The notes beneath the pieces were generated by a model. The model was not told the DNA's origin. It made no database searches and was given only the letters and a program-made list of their open reading frames with translations. The position numbers and the translations under genes are program-made. 64,000 bases of DNA from Pterois miles (taxonomy: Eukaryota > Chordata > Actinopteri > Perciformes > Scorpaenidae): NCBI GenBank assembly GCA_947000775.1, contig CAMQGK010000565.1:9658501-9722500 (forward strand), written 5' to 3'. Positions 1-43,000 of the stretch are shown here, in pieces; position 1 is the first letter of the stretch, and each line of letters opens with the position of its first letter.

Positions 1-2290
1 GGTTATGCAAATACAGTATAAGACAACTTTGATCAATCTGATTTATTGAATTCTTTATGTTGATTAAGGTATTGTAAAGATAAATCTTCATGAATCAGCC
101 GTTCCTTGTCCATTGCAGCACTTTCAACGCAAGCTACACAGAATAAATCGAAACAGGGCGTCTGACAAGTTCAACTTAAAACTGCATTACTTGCGGCCAG
201 TTAGGACACAGTGTCATGGACGTAATGCACAAAAATAGATATTCAAATGGTTCAAACCTGTGTTTTGTTTTGCTTTTTTTTTTGTTCAAATGTCATTTTT
301 GCCCAATTTTAACAGCCCTAATTGAGACAGATCTGTGAAACTGAGTTTCTCCGCAAATAATTACTAATTTTAAGTCTTACGTTTGCCAGAAATGTGCTCA
401 AAAAAGCAAAAGCTTAAAAAAAGCAAAAAAAAAAAAAAAAAAACCACTAAACAACTAAAGAAATCTTAGTTGACCAAGAGCAAAAGGACTGATTAGTCGA
501 CTAAGAGGGGGCAGCCCTACCAGAGAGTACCAACAAGTATCAGATATGTTTATGTATTATGTTTATGTGAACAAATAGAAGACTACCGGCTGATACATCT
601 TTATTTGACTCTCATGTCAATAATGGCACATAGTATTTAGAATATTGTCCCCAGATTTCCAGCATCGGTCAGGTTATAGGAGAGAAGTTTGAGCTCCTGA
701 ACATAATCCACCATGCGTTACAGGCATAGTAGTTAAATCCCCACCATCACTGGGAGTGGGTAGTGAAATCTTATCTATAGGCAGAGGCTGCAAACTTCCT
801 CTAACAGGTGTGATTCATTGACCATCCAATATCGTGAGAAAACCAACGTCCAGCCTCTTTTTTCCGCCACTTTGCATAATTAATTAATTCGATGTTGTCA
901 CCAAACTTTGCCTTTGCTGGGAACACTCTGAATCTCCCTTTGAGATTCGGACTCACCTAATTCCCAGATTCTCCTCTTGCCTTCTCCTCTTCCTGGAATG
1001 TGCCATTCTCCGATGAATGGGGGGGAGGTGTTGCCTTTCTTTACTACTGACTGTGTGGACGTCAGCTCATTAGAATGACAACCGCACATGCAAACCTATA
1101 CAAATCGCAGCAAGTCGCGGCATTAGGGAAACGGTGACCCATAAAATATCACAGGGGTCAATGACTAAACCGACGAGTCAAGCAGAGTTCCCCCTTTTCT
1201 ATCAGTGATGTGTCATCCATTAATCTTTACAGAACCGGTGACAGATGAGGTGAAATAAGGCCATTGTGAGACTTGTCGTGTCTTTTGGAGAATCTCTTGT
1301 TTCTCGCAGCAGTTTGGCCGGCTGTCACTGTCTGAAAGCACTCAGCCCTGAAGGTGGCAGCTATTTAAACTAAAGGAAAAAAACACAAATCAAGTACAAG
1401 CCATACACACAGAGTGATAAGCATAGTATGGTACAGTGTTGTAAAAGTAGACTATAGCAAGAATTGGGCACTGCACTAATATAGCATACTGCAGTATAAT
1501 GCAGTGTAGTTTTATGTATATGTTGTACTCTGTTTCATCCTACACAATTTGAATTTGTGCATTAAAAAAACGTTGCATTAATGTGTCAGAAATTTGTTGC
1601 GTTAAGTCGAATTTGCATTATTGCGTTAACTATGACAACCCTGTTCTCTTTTTTATCACTTATTTTTTATTGCAACCGTTATTATTAAATTATTTTATTG
1701 CATGCCATTATTATTATAACGCCAACCAGTTACAGACAAAAGAACAGGTTGCCGATTACATTTTGAACATTTTACCCAGTTAACCCACAACCCCCATCCA
1801 TATCCCACTAACCAATCACTCCACCTCTCCACCAACCGACAGGATAGTGAAATCCACACAGGCAGAGCATCTTTCCTTAGACAGAAGATCTTTTAAGTTA
1901 GATATCATCTTTGTCCACATTATAATCGTGTTTGGTTGCTGATGATAGTGTCAGGTAAGAAATGTCCAAAAAGCTCTGAAGCCAGTGAATAGTTGAAATA
2001 TTGTGAGGTTTCCAACACTGGACCATAGTCTTACGAGCTGCAGTCAGGCCTGCCAGACTTTGTGTGTTTGTGTGTCTTTGTTTGTCAGGCGGGAATCATC
2101 ATGTAGAAGATGTATAGCAGGGTCCTTTGGTAGCTGTACCCCTGTTAGTTCCAGGGTACCAGTAACCTTCCCCCCAAAATTGAAAACTCCTGGACATTCC
2201 CGTCCAACATGATGGCCATCTTTACAACCATCTTTGCTGTTTGTTCAGTCCATTCAAAACAGTGAAGACTGATTTTGAACTCGTGTGCAG
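1..2290. other. CFTR intron 8 (3' part), no gene seen
   Basis: This is intronic DNA upstream of legacy exon 9. It holds a poly-A run at about 423-443 and a remnant of a dispersed element with GATTAGTCGACTAAG and GGGCAGCCCTAC near 470-520. No exon of TMD1 was recognised. The short ORFs here have no conserved character. Confidence 0.6.
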
Positions 2291-34165
<31,875 letters not shown>

Positions 34166-34354
34166 ACGACCAGGCAAAAAACACGCACACATGTACACTC
34201 TTCTAACTCTGAAAGACAAAACAAAGGGTCTGATCCAGTGTTTGATGCTGATCATTTTGGGTCGAAGTGGCCAATAATTAGCAGTGAAACAGCATCTCAA
34301 TCACAATGGGACACTAAAAATTAAGTATAAAAAACACAAATTATTTCATTCAAT

Positions 34355-34434
34355 AATAAAATACTAAAATCAAAAGTTTTCCATCATATCAGCATTAATG
34401 AAATTTGACTTGCTTATACTTGATTTTTAATAAA
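34355..34434 (+). terminator. Candidate CFTR polyadenylation signals
   Basis: AATAAA occurs at 34355-34360 and 34429-34434, 190 and 264 bases past the CFTR stop. Either could end a short 3' UTR. Mammalian CFTR has a longer one, so further AT-rich sites downstream cannot be excluded. Confidence 0.35.
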
Positions 34435-34694
34435 ACAGCAAATTTTTTACAAATATATTGATTATACCCCAAACACATACAGTAAATTGTACACATGCTA
34501 ATTAGCATGTACAGTAGAGACAAAAGCACAGTCAGCACAGTGTAAAAGTATAGCAAAGACACACCCAGATGACAGTGTATTTACACTAATATATAATGTG
34601 GTAGAGCAGGTTTTGCTCACATCTTTAGAAGTTCTGTGTCTGTAATAGTCTGAGTGTTTGTATGCTAACAGCCCCACGTATAAATCTTAGAGTT

Positions 34695-35447
34695 AAAGGG
34701 GTAGTGTGGGTGTTTTGAAGTGAGGTACTTATTCATAGTCAGTGACACAGTAGATGATGGTCGACGTGCCTCCAGAGCATGAAGAAACAGACAGGACAGG
34801 AGCAAAGCAATGTACTGCTGCTGCTGCTAAATGTATTTTAGACACCTGAAAAGTTGAAGTGTATGCTACATTTAGAATATTTTCATCACTTTACCTTGCC
34901 GCCAAAAAGCCCTTTCTGACGGGTAACTGAGGCTGTAATATCCATCTAAACTCTTTTCAGAGCCTCCGTTGACAAAAATTGTAATTTTAACTTGCAAAAC
35001 AAAGGAGTTGTTGTCTTGATCAGTTTGTTTCTGTTATTGTGTGACTTAGGCATTTCAAAGTGTTAGTTCAGATACAGCAAAGTCGCACAAAAACACAAAA
35101 CACAGTGGTAGACCAGCAACTCCAGTGTTCTGGGAGGTGAAATTACTGTTGAATGTAATGAATGTAAGGGCTTCGGTTCCCTGTCAGAAAGCAGCAGCAA
35201 AACATATTTTAGACACCTAAAAAAAAAAAAGTGTATGCAATTTTTTATTTTATAAATGTATTATTATTTTTTTTTTTAGGTTAGGCTTTCTTTTACGTGG
35301 CTAAAATATTGCTGTTGGCCGCCGTCCACAGCAGGACATCACTTTGCTCCCATCTGTTTCTCTCCCTGTCGTTTACTGTAGGTCATTTCCTGACTATGGA
35401 TAAGTACCTCATACAACCCCACTTCATAACACCCATACTATCCCTTT
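34695..35447. mobile_element. AAAGGATAGTT TIR element, uninterrupted copy
   Basis: The left end AAAGGGGTAGTGTGGGTGTT and the inverted right end (ACTTCATAACACCCATACTA then TCCCTTT) define the copy downstream of CFTR. It lacks the insertion seen in the intron 11 copy. Confidence 0.8.
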
Positions 35448-36285
35448 AAGTTCTGTGGATATAAAACAAGTGTGTTGAGTGCACAATGTGGAGGCTGAGA
35501 TGAGAGTAACATCATATTACAAGTGTGCAGAACTTAAGAGCAACACCACATATTGACCAACACAGTATAACATGTCTGCAAGTTTGGAAAAGAAATTGGT
35601 AAATTTCTATGTAGGTGGATTGCAATTTAAAGATACTTTAAATCTGTTACTAAATTAGAAAAAGAATAATAATCCAGAGTGTGTATGTGCTGCAGGGAGA
35701 GATCTGACTGGGAGGATGTTGTTTCCAGAAGCAGAGCTAGAAGTAATGTGCACATAATAACATGTCCTAAAATCTATGGTTTGGTGCTGAGTAACTGGAC
35801 ACGTAGTTGTTAAACCATCTCAAGTGCCTACGCAGTCAGTCAGGTTTTTTTGGGGGGGTCTGGTCGATCTGTGTGAGGGTTCCTTCACTTCAAATGATCC
35901 TCAGAAAGTTTCTCCTGACACCAAAATATTGTTTGCTTTGAAAAAGCACGAATTGCATTATAGGTTTTTTTTTTTGTTTTTTTTTTTGCATAATTTCATT
36001 GGTTTGAATTAAGGGACTTTTATTTGCTAAGAAAAAGGTTTTGTTCTGAACAGCCAGCTACTTCTCACTGGAGCCGTCGGTCTTTATTTTGTTTGAACTC
36101 GGACTGAACACAAAACAGCAGCCACTGTAGAAGTCTGACTTATTGCACGGCGTCTTGTATGATCAGATTTATCTCCTGTACAATTCTTAAGTTTCACTCT
36201 TCATTTGCATTTGGATGTAGTGCATAAGAAAAAACATGATAAATATGATAAAACATTTTAAGCTCACTTGAGGTATCTTTGGAAA

Positions 36286-36660
36286 GGAGTTGGTGGTGGT
36301 GTAGTGGTTAGCATCGTCATCTCACAGCAAGAGGGTTAGTTCGATTCCGGCTTGGGGATCTTTTGTGTGGAGTTTGCATGTTCTCCCCGTGTTAGCGTGG
36401 GATTTCTCCGGCTTCCTCCCACAGTCCAAAGTCATGCAGGTTAATTGATGACTCTAAATTACTCGTAGGTGTGAATGTGAGCGTGAATGGTTGTCTGTCT
36501 GTCTCTGTGCCTTACGATGGACTGGCGACCTCTCCAGAGTGAACCCCGCCTTCGCCCAGTGCCAGCTGGTACCAGCTCCAGACCCCCTGACCCCTGATGG
36601 GATAAGCAGTTGCAGACGGATGGATGGATGGATGGATGGATGGATGGATGGATGGATGGA
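36286..36660 (+). mobile_element. tRNA-derived SINE with (GGAT)n tail
   Basis: The A box GGTGTAGTGGTTAGCATCGT and B box GGTTAGTTCGATTCCGGC are followed by the same body as 19781-20160 and a (GGAT)n tail at 36618-36660. Confidence 0.87.
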
Positions 36661-37109
36661 AGGAATGGCCTTTGTTGAATAAGTTCTGACATAGTAAACA
36701 TTTAACTCACATGACGGTTCAGCTGTTTCCATGGTTGCTGTCTTCCAGGATGTATTCTATATTTATGTTGTCCTCATCTCCAGACAGCGTGAAACCCGGT
36801 TTTCAATAACGCTGCCCAGTTTGAATAAATATGAAAATGCTGTTGTCACATTTGCGTCTGTGGATGAGAAAAAAAACGAAGCCTCTCCAAAATTTTAATG
36901 TCAACAAAAGACCTTTTAAACTTCCAAAAGAGGCAATCGCACCATACAGGCGTTGTCACTCCCTGTACTTAATCTTTTAACACAACTTTGAGTATTTGAT
37001 CAACGTTGCTGTTGTGAACAGTCAGCATTAATGAGCAAAGGACAAATGGACGTTTTATGCTCATTTAGTTTTTATAAGAGAAACAGAAAAATGTAAAAAT
37101 TGAATGCAA

Positions 37110-37640
37110 CAGTGAGTGAAACCTCAGGTTCCTCTTTAATAGCCAGCAGGGGGCAGCTCCTCTGGTCTGATTGTATAGAGGTGTATGAGAAAATGAGCCT
37201 ACTTCTCACTTGATTTTTTTACCTCAGTAAACATTGTAAAGTTTGCAAGTCTTCTTCAATACAGCATGATGTTCGTTTAGTAAATTATGGCCCCATTTAG
37301 AGTCGAACAGACCATACAGCAGAGGATGCTTCAGGGCGGGGCTACTTTGTGATTGACGTTGTCTGTGTTTTTGTCTTACAACTTTAAACCTTTCACAGTG
37401 TGTTTTCAGTACATGAAAATTAATCTTAACATTTTGGTCACATAAAAATACTTTATTCAGCATTCAGTCGTACTTAGCTCCACTCTCTTATGTCACTTCT
37501 GGTTCCAAAAAAACAAGATGGTGACGTCAAGAGTGCCAAACATGAGGCTTCAAAACCGTAATGCACAATCCAGAGGGTGACGTCATGGTGACTATGTCCA
37601 CCTCTTATATACAGTCTGTGTTTGGCTACATAGTGAAACT
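37110..37640. mobile_element. Probable dispersed fish repeat
   Basis: Contains TCTTCTTCAATACAGCATGA, TTTAGTAAATTATGGCCCCA and the terminus-like CCTCTTATATACAGTCTGTG. I recognise these from memory as common in teleost noncoding DNA. No coding capacity is seen. Confidence 0.5.
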
Positions 37641-38039
37641 GCTGCTGCTAAGTTGTTTAACAGCTGACACTAAGACACATTTCATTACATACTTTTATGG
37701 ACTGGAAATAGACCAAATTATAAAATCCGTATATCCGACGGGCTGAAAAGAGATCAGAGCTTCGTAAAACGTAGAATTAAAGCAAACTAGTGGAAGACTT
37801 CTACAGTGGCTTCATGTGTGTTGCATTGAATTATCTTCTGAATATTTGCATTTGTAACTCTGGTTGGTCAGTTAAACCCTGCACACTGCCGTCAACACAC
37901 ACATCAACAGGAACAGTGAAACGATAACGAGCGATGACTCAGAAACTCTTTATTTTTCTATCTGTATGCACTTTAGAGACACCCTGAGGTACTCATCAGC
38001 TTTCACAGCAAGGAAACAGTCAAATGATTAAAAGCTGTG

Positions 38040-39190
38040 CAACAGTGTTGTTTTTTTTTTTTTTCAATGTAGAAGTCTTTGTCAGCAAATTATGCATTGT
38101 ACTTTAATTTTTCAGCCTCTGTTATTGGATGAATTATAGAGAAAGAAGGCTTTAATTCATCCAAAAAAAATACATTTTCTATATGAAATAAAGTATATTT
38201 TTTCAGAGCTGCTGCTGTAAAATGCAGAACAAATATTAAGCATTTCTTTATCATTTCCAAGTTATATCTGTACTTCCCTTGGAAACTGGAAACCATTTTG
38301 ACTTTTCTAACATCACTTTCTTTGCTTTGGTTGAGGGAAGAGTGTGTTGCTCCTTTCATACTGTATTATAGTTTTGAAATTAAGGTACCTTGGAGAAATG
38401 CCTTGATATGTGAACTGTGACGATAGACTTTTTTTTTTTTTACAGAGTATAATGAAGAACGAAGCCGTTTCTTACTCATAGGAAAGGGACCCAGATGTCC
38501 AAAAATGTATAAATGTATTTGTTCAATCAACTATATTTCCAGTAAAACTAAAGATTTGAGAATGTAATTGTGGTTGTGTCATTTTTGTAAAAGCCGATGA
38601 GTCTTGGTTCTGTAACAGGGAAATTCTGTTTTATTTGTTGGGTCTCGTTCATGAGGTGTTTGTGGCTTAAATCAATGATACTGTATAAGGTGCAATTTCT
38701 ATTACAGTACAGCCACAACACAGATTTTATACTGTACAGGGAGGTGTATGGAGGACAGAACCTGCCAAAATAAAAAATAAATGAATGAATAAATGAATTT
38801 CATTAAATGTAGCAAAAAATATTAAAAATAAATGTAGCAATTAATTATTGCTAAAATGTGACATAAATTGATATTTCTGTTTTGATTTACTTTTTTATGT
38901 ATCTTTATATTAATTCCCTTATTTATTTACTCTTCTGTGTTGCCCATTTTATTTATTTGTGCATATATTTTTATAATTTTTGAAATTTATTAATTACATT
39001 TCATTTTTCATTTATTTATTTTTTCATTTATTTTTTTAAGTTTACTTAGTATTATTTTTAAATGCATATATTTATTTGTGTATTTTTTTATTTATTTATA
39101 CACGATAAATAATCCTTATAATAATCCTTTGCAATTTGGAGCCTTTTTTTTGGGTGGGGAGTGCTGCCACCCGCCCACTGTTTGGCTCAT
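38040..39190. other. AT-rich intergenic DNA, no gene
   Basis: Poly-T runs (38049-38064 and 38430-38441) and TTTATT/AATAAA-rich simple sequence at about 38765-39115. No gene was recognised. Confidence 0.6.
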
Positions 39191-39270
39191 TTTCTATAAC
39201 CTGTGTAGCATTAAAATTGGCAAGCTAGCTAACTAACGGGCAGCTGGCTTGTTAGCTAGCTTGCTAATCA

Positions 39271-39813
39271 CACTTTATCCACACATACTGTCGCAGCGTA
39301 GGAAAGTACATCGCTACTACACATTAGTGACAACTTTGTTAGGCTCACTAGCTAGCTAACTGGCTAACTAGTGGGCAGTTGGCTAGTTAGCCAGTTTGCT
39401 AATTCCATCAAACTTTAATGCTACACAGGTTATAGAAACTAGCTAGCTAGTTAACTAATTGGCTAGATAGGTAACTACACAGGTTATAGAAACTAGTTAA
39501 CTAATTAGCTAGTGAGGTAACTACACTGGTTACAGAAATAGTTAACTAGCTTGCCATTTTCTGTAACTATTGTTGTATTAAATGTGATGGAATTAGCAAG
39601 ATAGCTAACTAGCCAGCTGTCTGCTAGTTAACTAGCTAGCTATTTTCTGTAACCAGTGTAGCATTAAAGTTTGATGGAATTAGCAAACTGGCTAACTAGC
39701 CAACTGCCCGCTAGTTAGCCAGTTAGCTAGCTAGTGAGCCTTACAAAGTTGTCACTAATGTGTAGTAGCGATGTACTTTCCCACGCTGCGACAGTATGTG
39801 TGGATAAATGTGG
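39271..39813. repeat. Large inverted repeat with CTAG-rich spacer
   Basis: 39271-39438 is the near-perfect reverse complement of 39643-39813. Shared blocks are ATCCACACATACTGTCGCAG, TACATCGCTACTACACATTA and TTGCTAATTCCATCAAACTT. The 204-bp spacer and the flank at 39200-39260 are further CTAGCTAACTAG variants. A DNA or RNA hairpin with arms of about 170 bp is possible. Confidence 0.93.
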
Positions 39814-39860
39814 TAAATTTTACCCATTTCCTGTGGCCCCCGGTGCTTCATACTGTTATT

Positions 39861-40780
39861 GGAGGCAGCAGGGGAGGCTTGTGTCTGCTGCCCCCTGCTG
39901 CTCGGAACGGGGAGCAGGACGTCGGTCGCCCCTCTGGACGGCTAGTGTGGTGAGTTGGAGCCTTTTTGTCCCTCCTCAAGAAGAGATATTAATCTAATTT
40001 ATAAAACACTGTCGAAGCTTCCATACTACCTCCTATCTCTCCTCTCATTTAAAGGTGCAGCGTGAAGGATTTGGCCGAGACCAGTGTTTGGTTTGTCCGC
40101 TCTGGGCGACTGTAAAAACATGGCGGAATCCATGAAGAGGACCTGCTCCCTATGCAGAAGAGGACCTGCTCCCTATGCAGAAGAGGACCTGCTCCCTATG
40201 CAGAAGAGGACCTGCTCCCTATGCAGAAGAGGACCTGCTCCCTATGCAGAAGAGGACCTGCTCCCTATGCAGAAGAGGACCTGCTCCCTATGCAGAAGAG
40301 GACCTGCTCCCTATGCAGAAGAGGACCTGCTCCCTATGCAGACGAGGACCTGCTCCCTATGCAGACGAGGACCTGCTCCCTATGCAGAAGAGGACCTGCT
40401 CTCTATGCAGAAGAGGACCTGCTCCCTATGCAGAAGAGGACCTGCTCCCTATGCAGAAGAGGACCTGCTCCCTATGCAGAAGAGGACCTGCTCTCTATGC
40501 AGAAGAGGACCTGCTCCCTATGCAGAAGAGGACCTGCTCCCTATGCAGAAGAGGACCTGCTCCCTATGCAGATGTACAGAAATCGTCTCTTTCTAAGGTA
40601 ACGAAAACACGATTCTTATTTTCAGGTGTTTATACAGTAAGGCCGTGGTTCCCAGCCTGGCGTCTGGGCCTCCTTCAGGGATGCGCCAGGATTTGTCTGC
40701 TCTGAGGTTGTAAAAAGTAGATTTACACACGTATTGTACTAAAATCATCATAACACACTTACTGGATAATTTATACAAAA
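39861..40780. pseudogene. Partial duplicate of the CTTNBP2 terminal exon region
   Basis: 39861-39930 matches 42877-42955, inside the CTTNBP2 last exon (GGCAGCAGGGGAGGCT, TGTCTGCTGCCCCCTGCTGC). The following GGTGAGTTGGAG, TTCCATACTACCTC-like and ACACGATTCTTATTTTCAGG blocks match its intron to about 43530. The splice acceptor part is lost. It lies in direct orientation about 3 kb away and cannot encode the C-terminus. Confidence 0.85.
40134..40575. repeat. 23-bp tandem array, about 19 copies
   Basis: The unit is GAGGACCTGCTCCCTATGCA plus GAA, nearly identical throughout, with CTCTCTATG or AGACGAGG variants. Because 23 is not a multiple of 3, the array is open in three frames and gives overlapping ORFs of 149-176 codons with a 23-residue period. 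A single copy of the unit exists in the related segment at about 43299-43322. Confidence 0.95.
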
Positions 40781-41758
40781 GTCTTCTTTGCTAGTTAGTT
40801 GGGTTAGAGTTAGAGTTAATACCCTAACACTAATATTATTAGTATTATATTAGAGGAATTAGTTTCCTCTGGCGATTGTCTCAGACTCTTGTGATCCAAG
40901 CATTTCCCATAATGAATTCAACATTTATTGTAAAACCGATGAATGGTATGATTTCCAAATTTCACAACATTTTTTTATCTAACAAAATATTCTGCTTAAA
41001 TCTATATTTTTGACAGACAGCTGGCTGGTTAAGTACTTTAGTTGGTTAGTTAGTTAGTTGGTGTCCAACGCAGTGTCACTTTTGTCATGGCATCAGATGG
41101 TTTCCTTAATAAGTGCCCTAGCCCTCTCCCATCTTCTTCTTGTCAATATTGTCAATATTTTGTCCATGTCCAAGCACCCTTTCCACCTTATAGTAACAGT
41201 GAAACTCATAACTGACTCCCTACAGGTCGATGAAAAGCATTCTGGGAAATGTTTAAACTTAACATAAGTAAGTCAGGTTGAGGAAAACTGGGAGCACAAT
41301 GAAATTAAAAATAAAACGATGATCGGATTGATCATGTATTTGATTGTATTATGAAGAATATACGACAAAATCGCCCTTCTGGACTTCTGGTGCTCCGTTT
41401 CTAAAATAATGAATAATAAAAAGAACAGAATAAGTCTGATTGGGATTTTTAACAGTGCCATTTTAATGTTTGTGCTTGAAAGACAATTCTTTAAAATTCA
41501 AACAGCTATCGTACAGATCAAAATCATAGGTTGACTAAAATCTCTCCTGTACATATGTATAGATATATTTATACATATATATATATATATATATATACTG
41601 TATAAACAATGTCCGCTTAACATAAAACTTGTCCTTAAAAGTAAAAACGTATGGAAAACACAGTGGTAATGGAAAGCAAAAAGGAAAGTATGACTTACAC
41701 CGTAGGGCTCAGCTGGGGTTAAACATGACTCGGGGGGAAATGATGGGCATTTAAAATA

Positions 41759-41764
41759 TTTATT
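41759..41764 (-). terminator. Candidate CTTNBP2 polyadenylation signal
   Basis: AATAAA reads on the minus strand about 890 bases past the CTTNBP2 stop. The intervening AT-rich, gene-free stretch 41765-42652 would then be 3' UTR. No transcript evidence is available. Confidence 0.3.
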
Positions 41765-42652
41765 ATGGCTTACAGTTGATAGGACATCCTGTGTTTATAC
41801 AGATCTATTACTTATTGCCACAGCCCCTTCGCTCTGAAACAAGTGAAGGGTTCAGAACCAAACTCGTTTTACAAACACTATGTACAAGTTTTGTTTTTTT
41901 CAGCAGCTTTTTTTTTTTTTTTTTTTTTTGCTTTACGGTTTCTTCACTGTACAAGCATCATACCACATACACCAATCTATAGAGCATTTAAACTTACTAA
42001 TTCTTATTTACAAATATATTTGGTAAAACCCTGATTAATTTCAACAGTATTTAAATCAACCTTGCAACTATTTAAAGATAAAACACTTGAATATCTCAAA
42101 ATACTTAATAGCAAAAACAACAAATAAAAGAAAATAAAAACCTGCTTGTTTCTTTCTTTGATCCAAAAACACTTTTTTACTAAAAGTTAACACCTTTAAG
42201 TACCTTCAGTTACTCTTCAGTGGCCTTATACCAGTAGGACAAGTACAATAATTCACTTTAAGTACACATACATACTGTCAGTACTATTCTGAGGCAGTTT
42301 CCACCAGTCAAATACTTAATATCTCAACTTATTTCAGTAAATTCTTACACTGTCTTAACACTGTCCCATAATATGCAGGTTGATACACTGGAATAAGGCA
42401 ACAGTAAAGTAACCTGCTGCATTACCGTCTGTTGTTTTTTTCCCACTTAAAGTCTTACCAAACCAAACAAATACTTCAAATACTGTGATAGAATAAAACT
42501 ATGGTCCCCAAGTACACAACTGTAGTACAGTGTAACAAGTACAGATAACAAGTACAAATACTAAAAGTCAAAGGTCGTCAGGTACCTAGTCTTTACATCA
42601 TGGAGGGAGGTTTTCACAGCGGAATCAGGGAGGAGGAGGGTGGAGAAGATGT

Positions 42653-43000
42653 CTACTTGTTGTTGTTGTTGTTGTTGTTGTTTTCATGCAGGTCTCTGTG
42701 GAGGATCCAGATGTCCTCGTGTGATTGGTTGTTTTCGTTGATGTTGTTGCGGTAGTAGTTGTTGCTGCTGCTGGGAGGAGTCTGCTTTGTTCTGCTGCCG
42801 TTGGTGGTTCTGCTGCGGCTGGGGGGCGTCTGGGTTCGGCTGGGGCTGCTGCTGCTGCTGGTGTTGCTGCTGGGGGCAGCAGGGGAGGCTCGTGTCTGCT
42901 GCCCCCTGCTGCTCGGGACGGGGAGCTGCGATTTGGCGCGTGGGCCTGAACGTCGGTCGCTGCTCTGGATGGCCGCCTGGCTGGACTGACGGACGACAGT
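42653..43000 (-). CDS. cttnbp2: CTTNBP2 terminal exon
   Basis: This exon has 115 codons plus TAG at 42653-42655, after a tttgtgcag acceptor. It encodes TVVRQSSQAAIQSSDRRSG, the conserved KSQLPVPSS, and a Ser/Pro/Thr/Asn-rich low-complexity stretch. A short C-terminal motif (NNSHEDIWILH-like in spirit, here NQSHEDIWILHRDLHE) and eight Asn before Lys-stop follow. The terminal Asn run comes from a (GTT)n trinucleotide tract. Part of this exon is duplicated at about 39861-39960. Confidence 0.88.
   Translation of the reverse strand, partial: TVVRQSSQAAIQSSDRRSGPRAKSQLPVPSSRGQQTRASPAAPSSNTSSSSSPSRTQTPPSRSRTTNGSRTKQTPPSSSNNYYRNNINENNQSHEDIWILHRDLHENNNNNNNNK

Noticed and set aside
1..2290. Search for CFTR exons of TMD1
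   Set aside because: No exon with CFTR-like sequence and correct splice signals was found. These exons must lie upstream.
40134..40575. Possible CRISPR array
   Set aside because: The 23-bp units are head-to-tail with no spacers, and the DNA is eukaryotic.
40084..40705. Three overlapping ORFs of 149-176 codons with 23-residue repeats
   Set aside because: They are the three frames of one 23-bp tandem array inside a duplicated transposon segment. No independent gene evidence.
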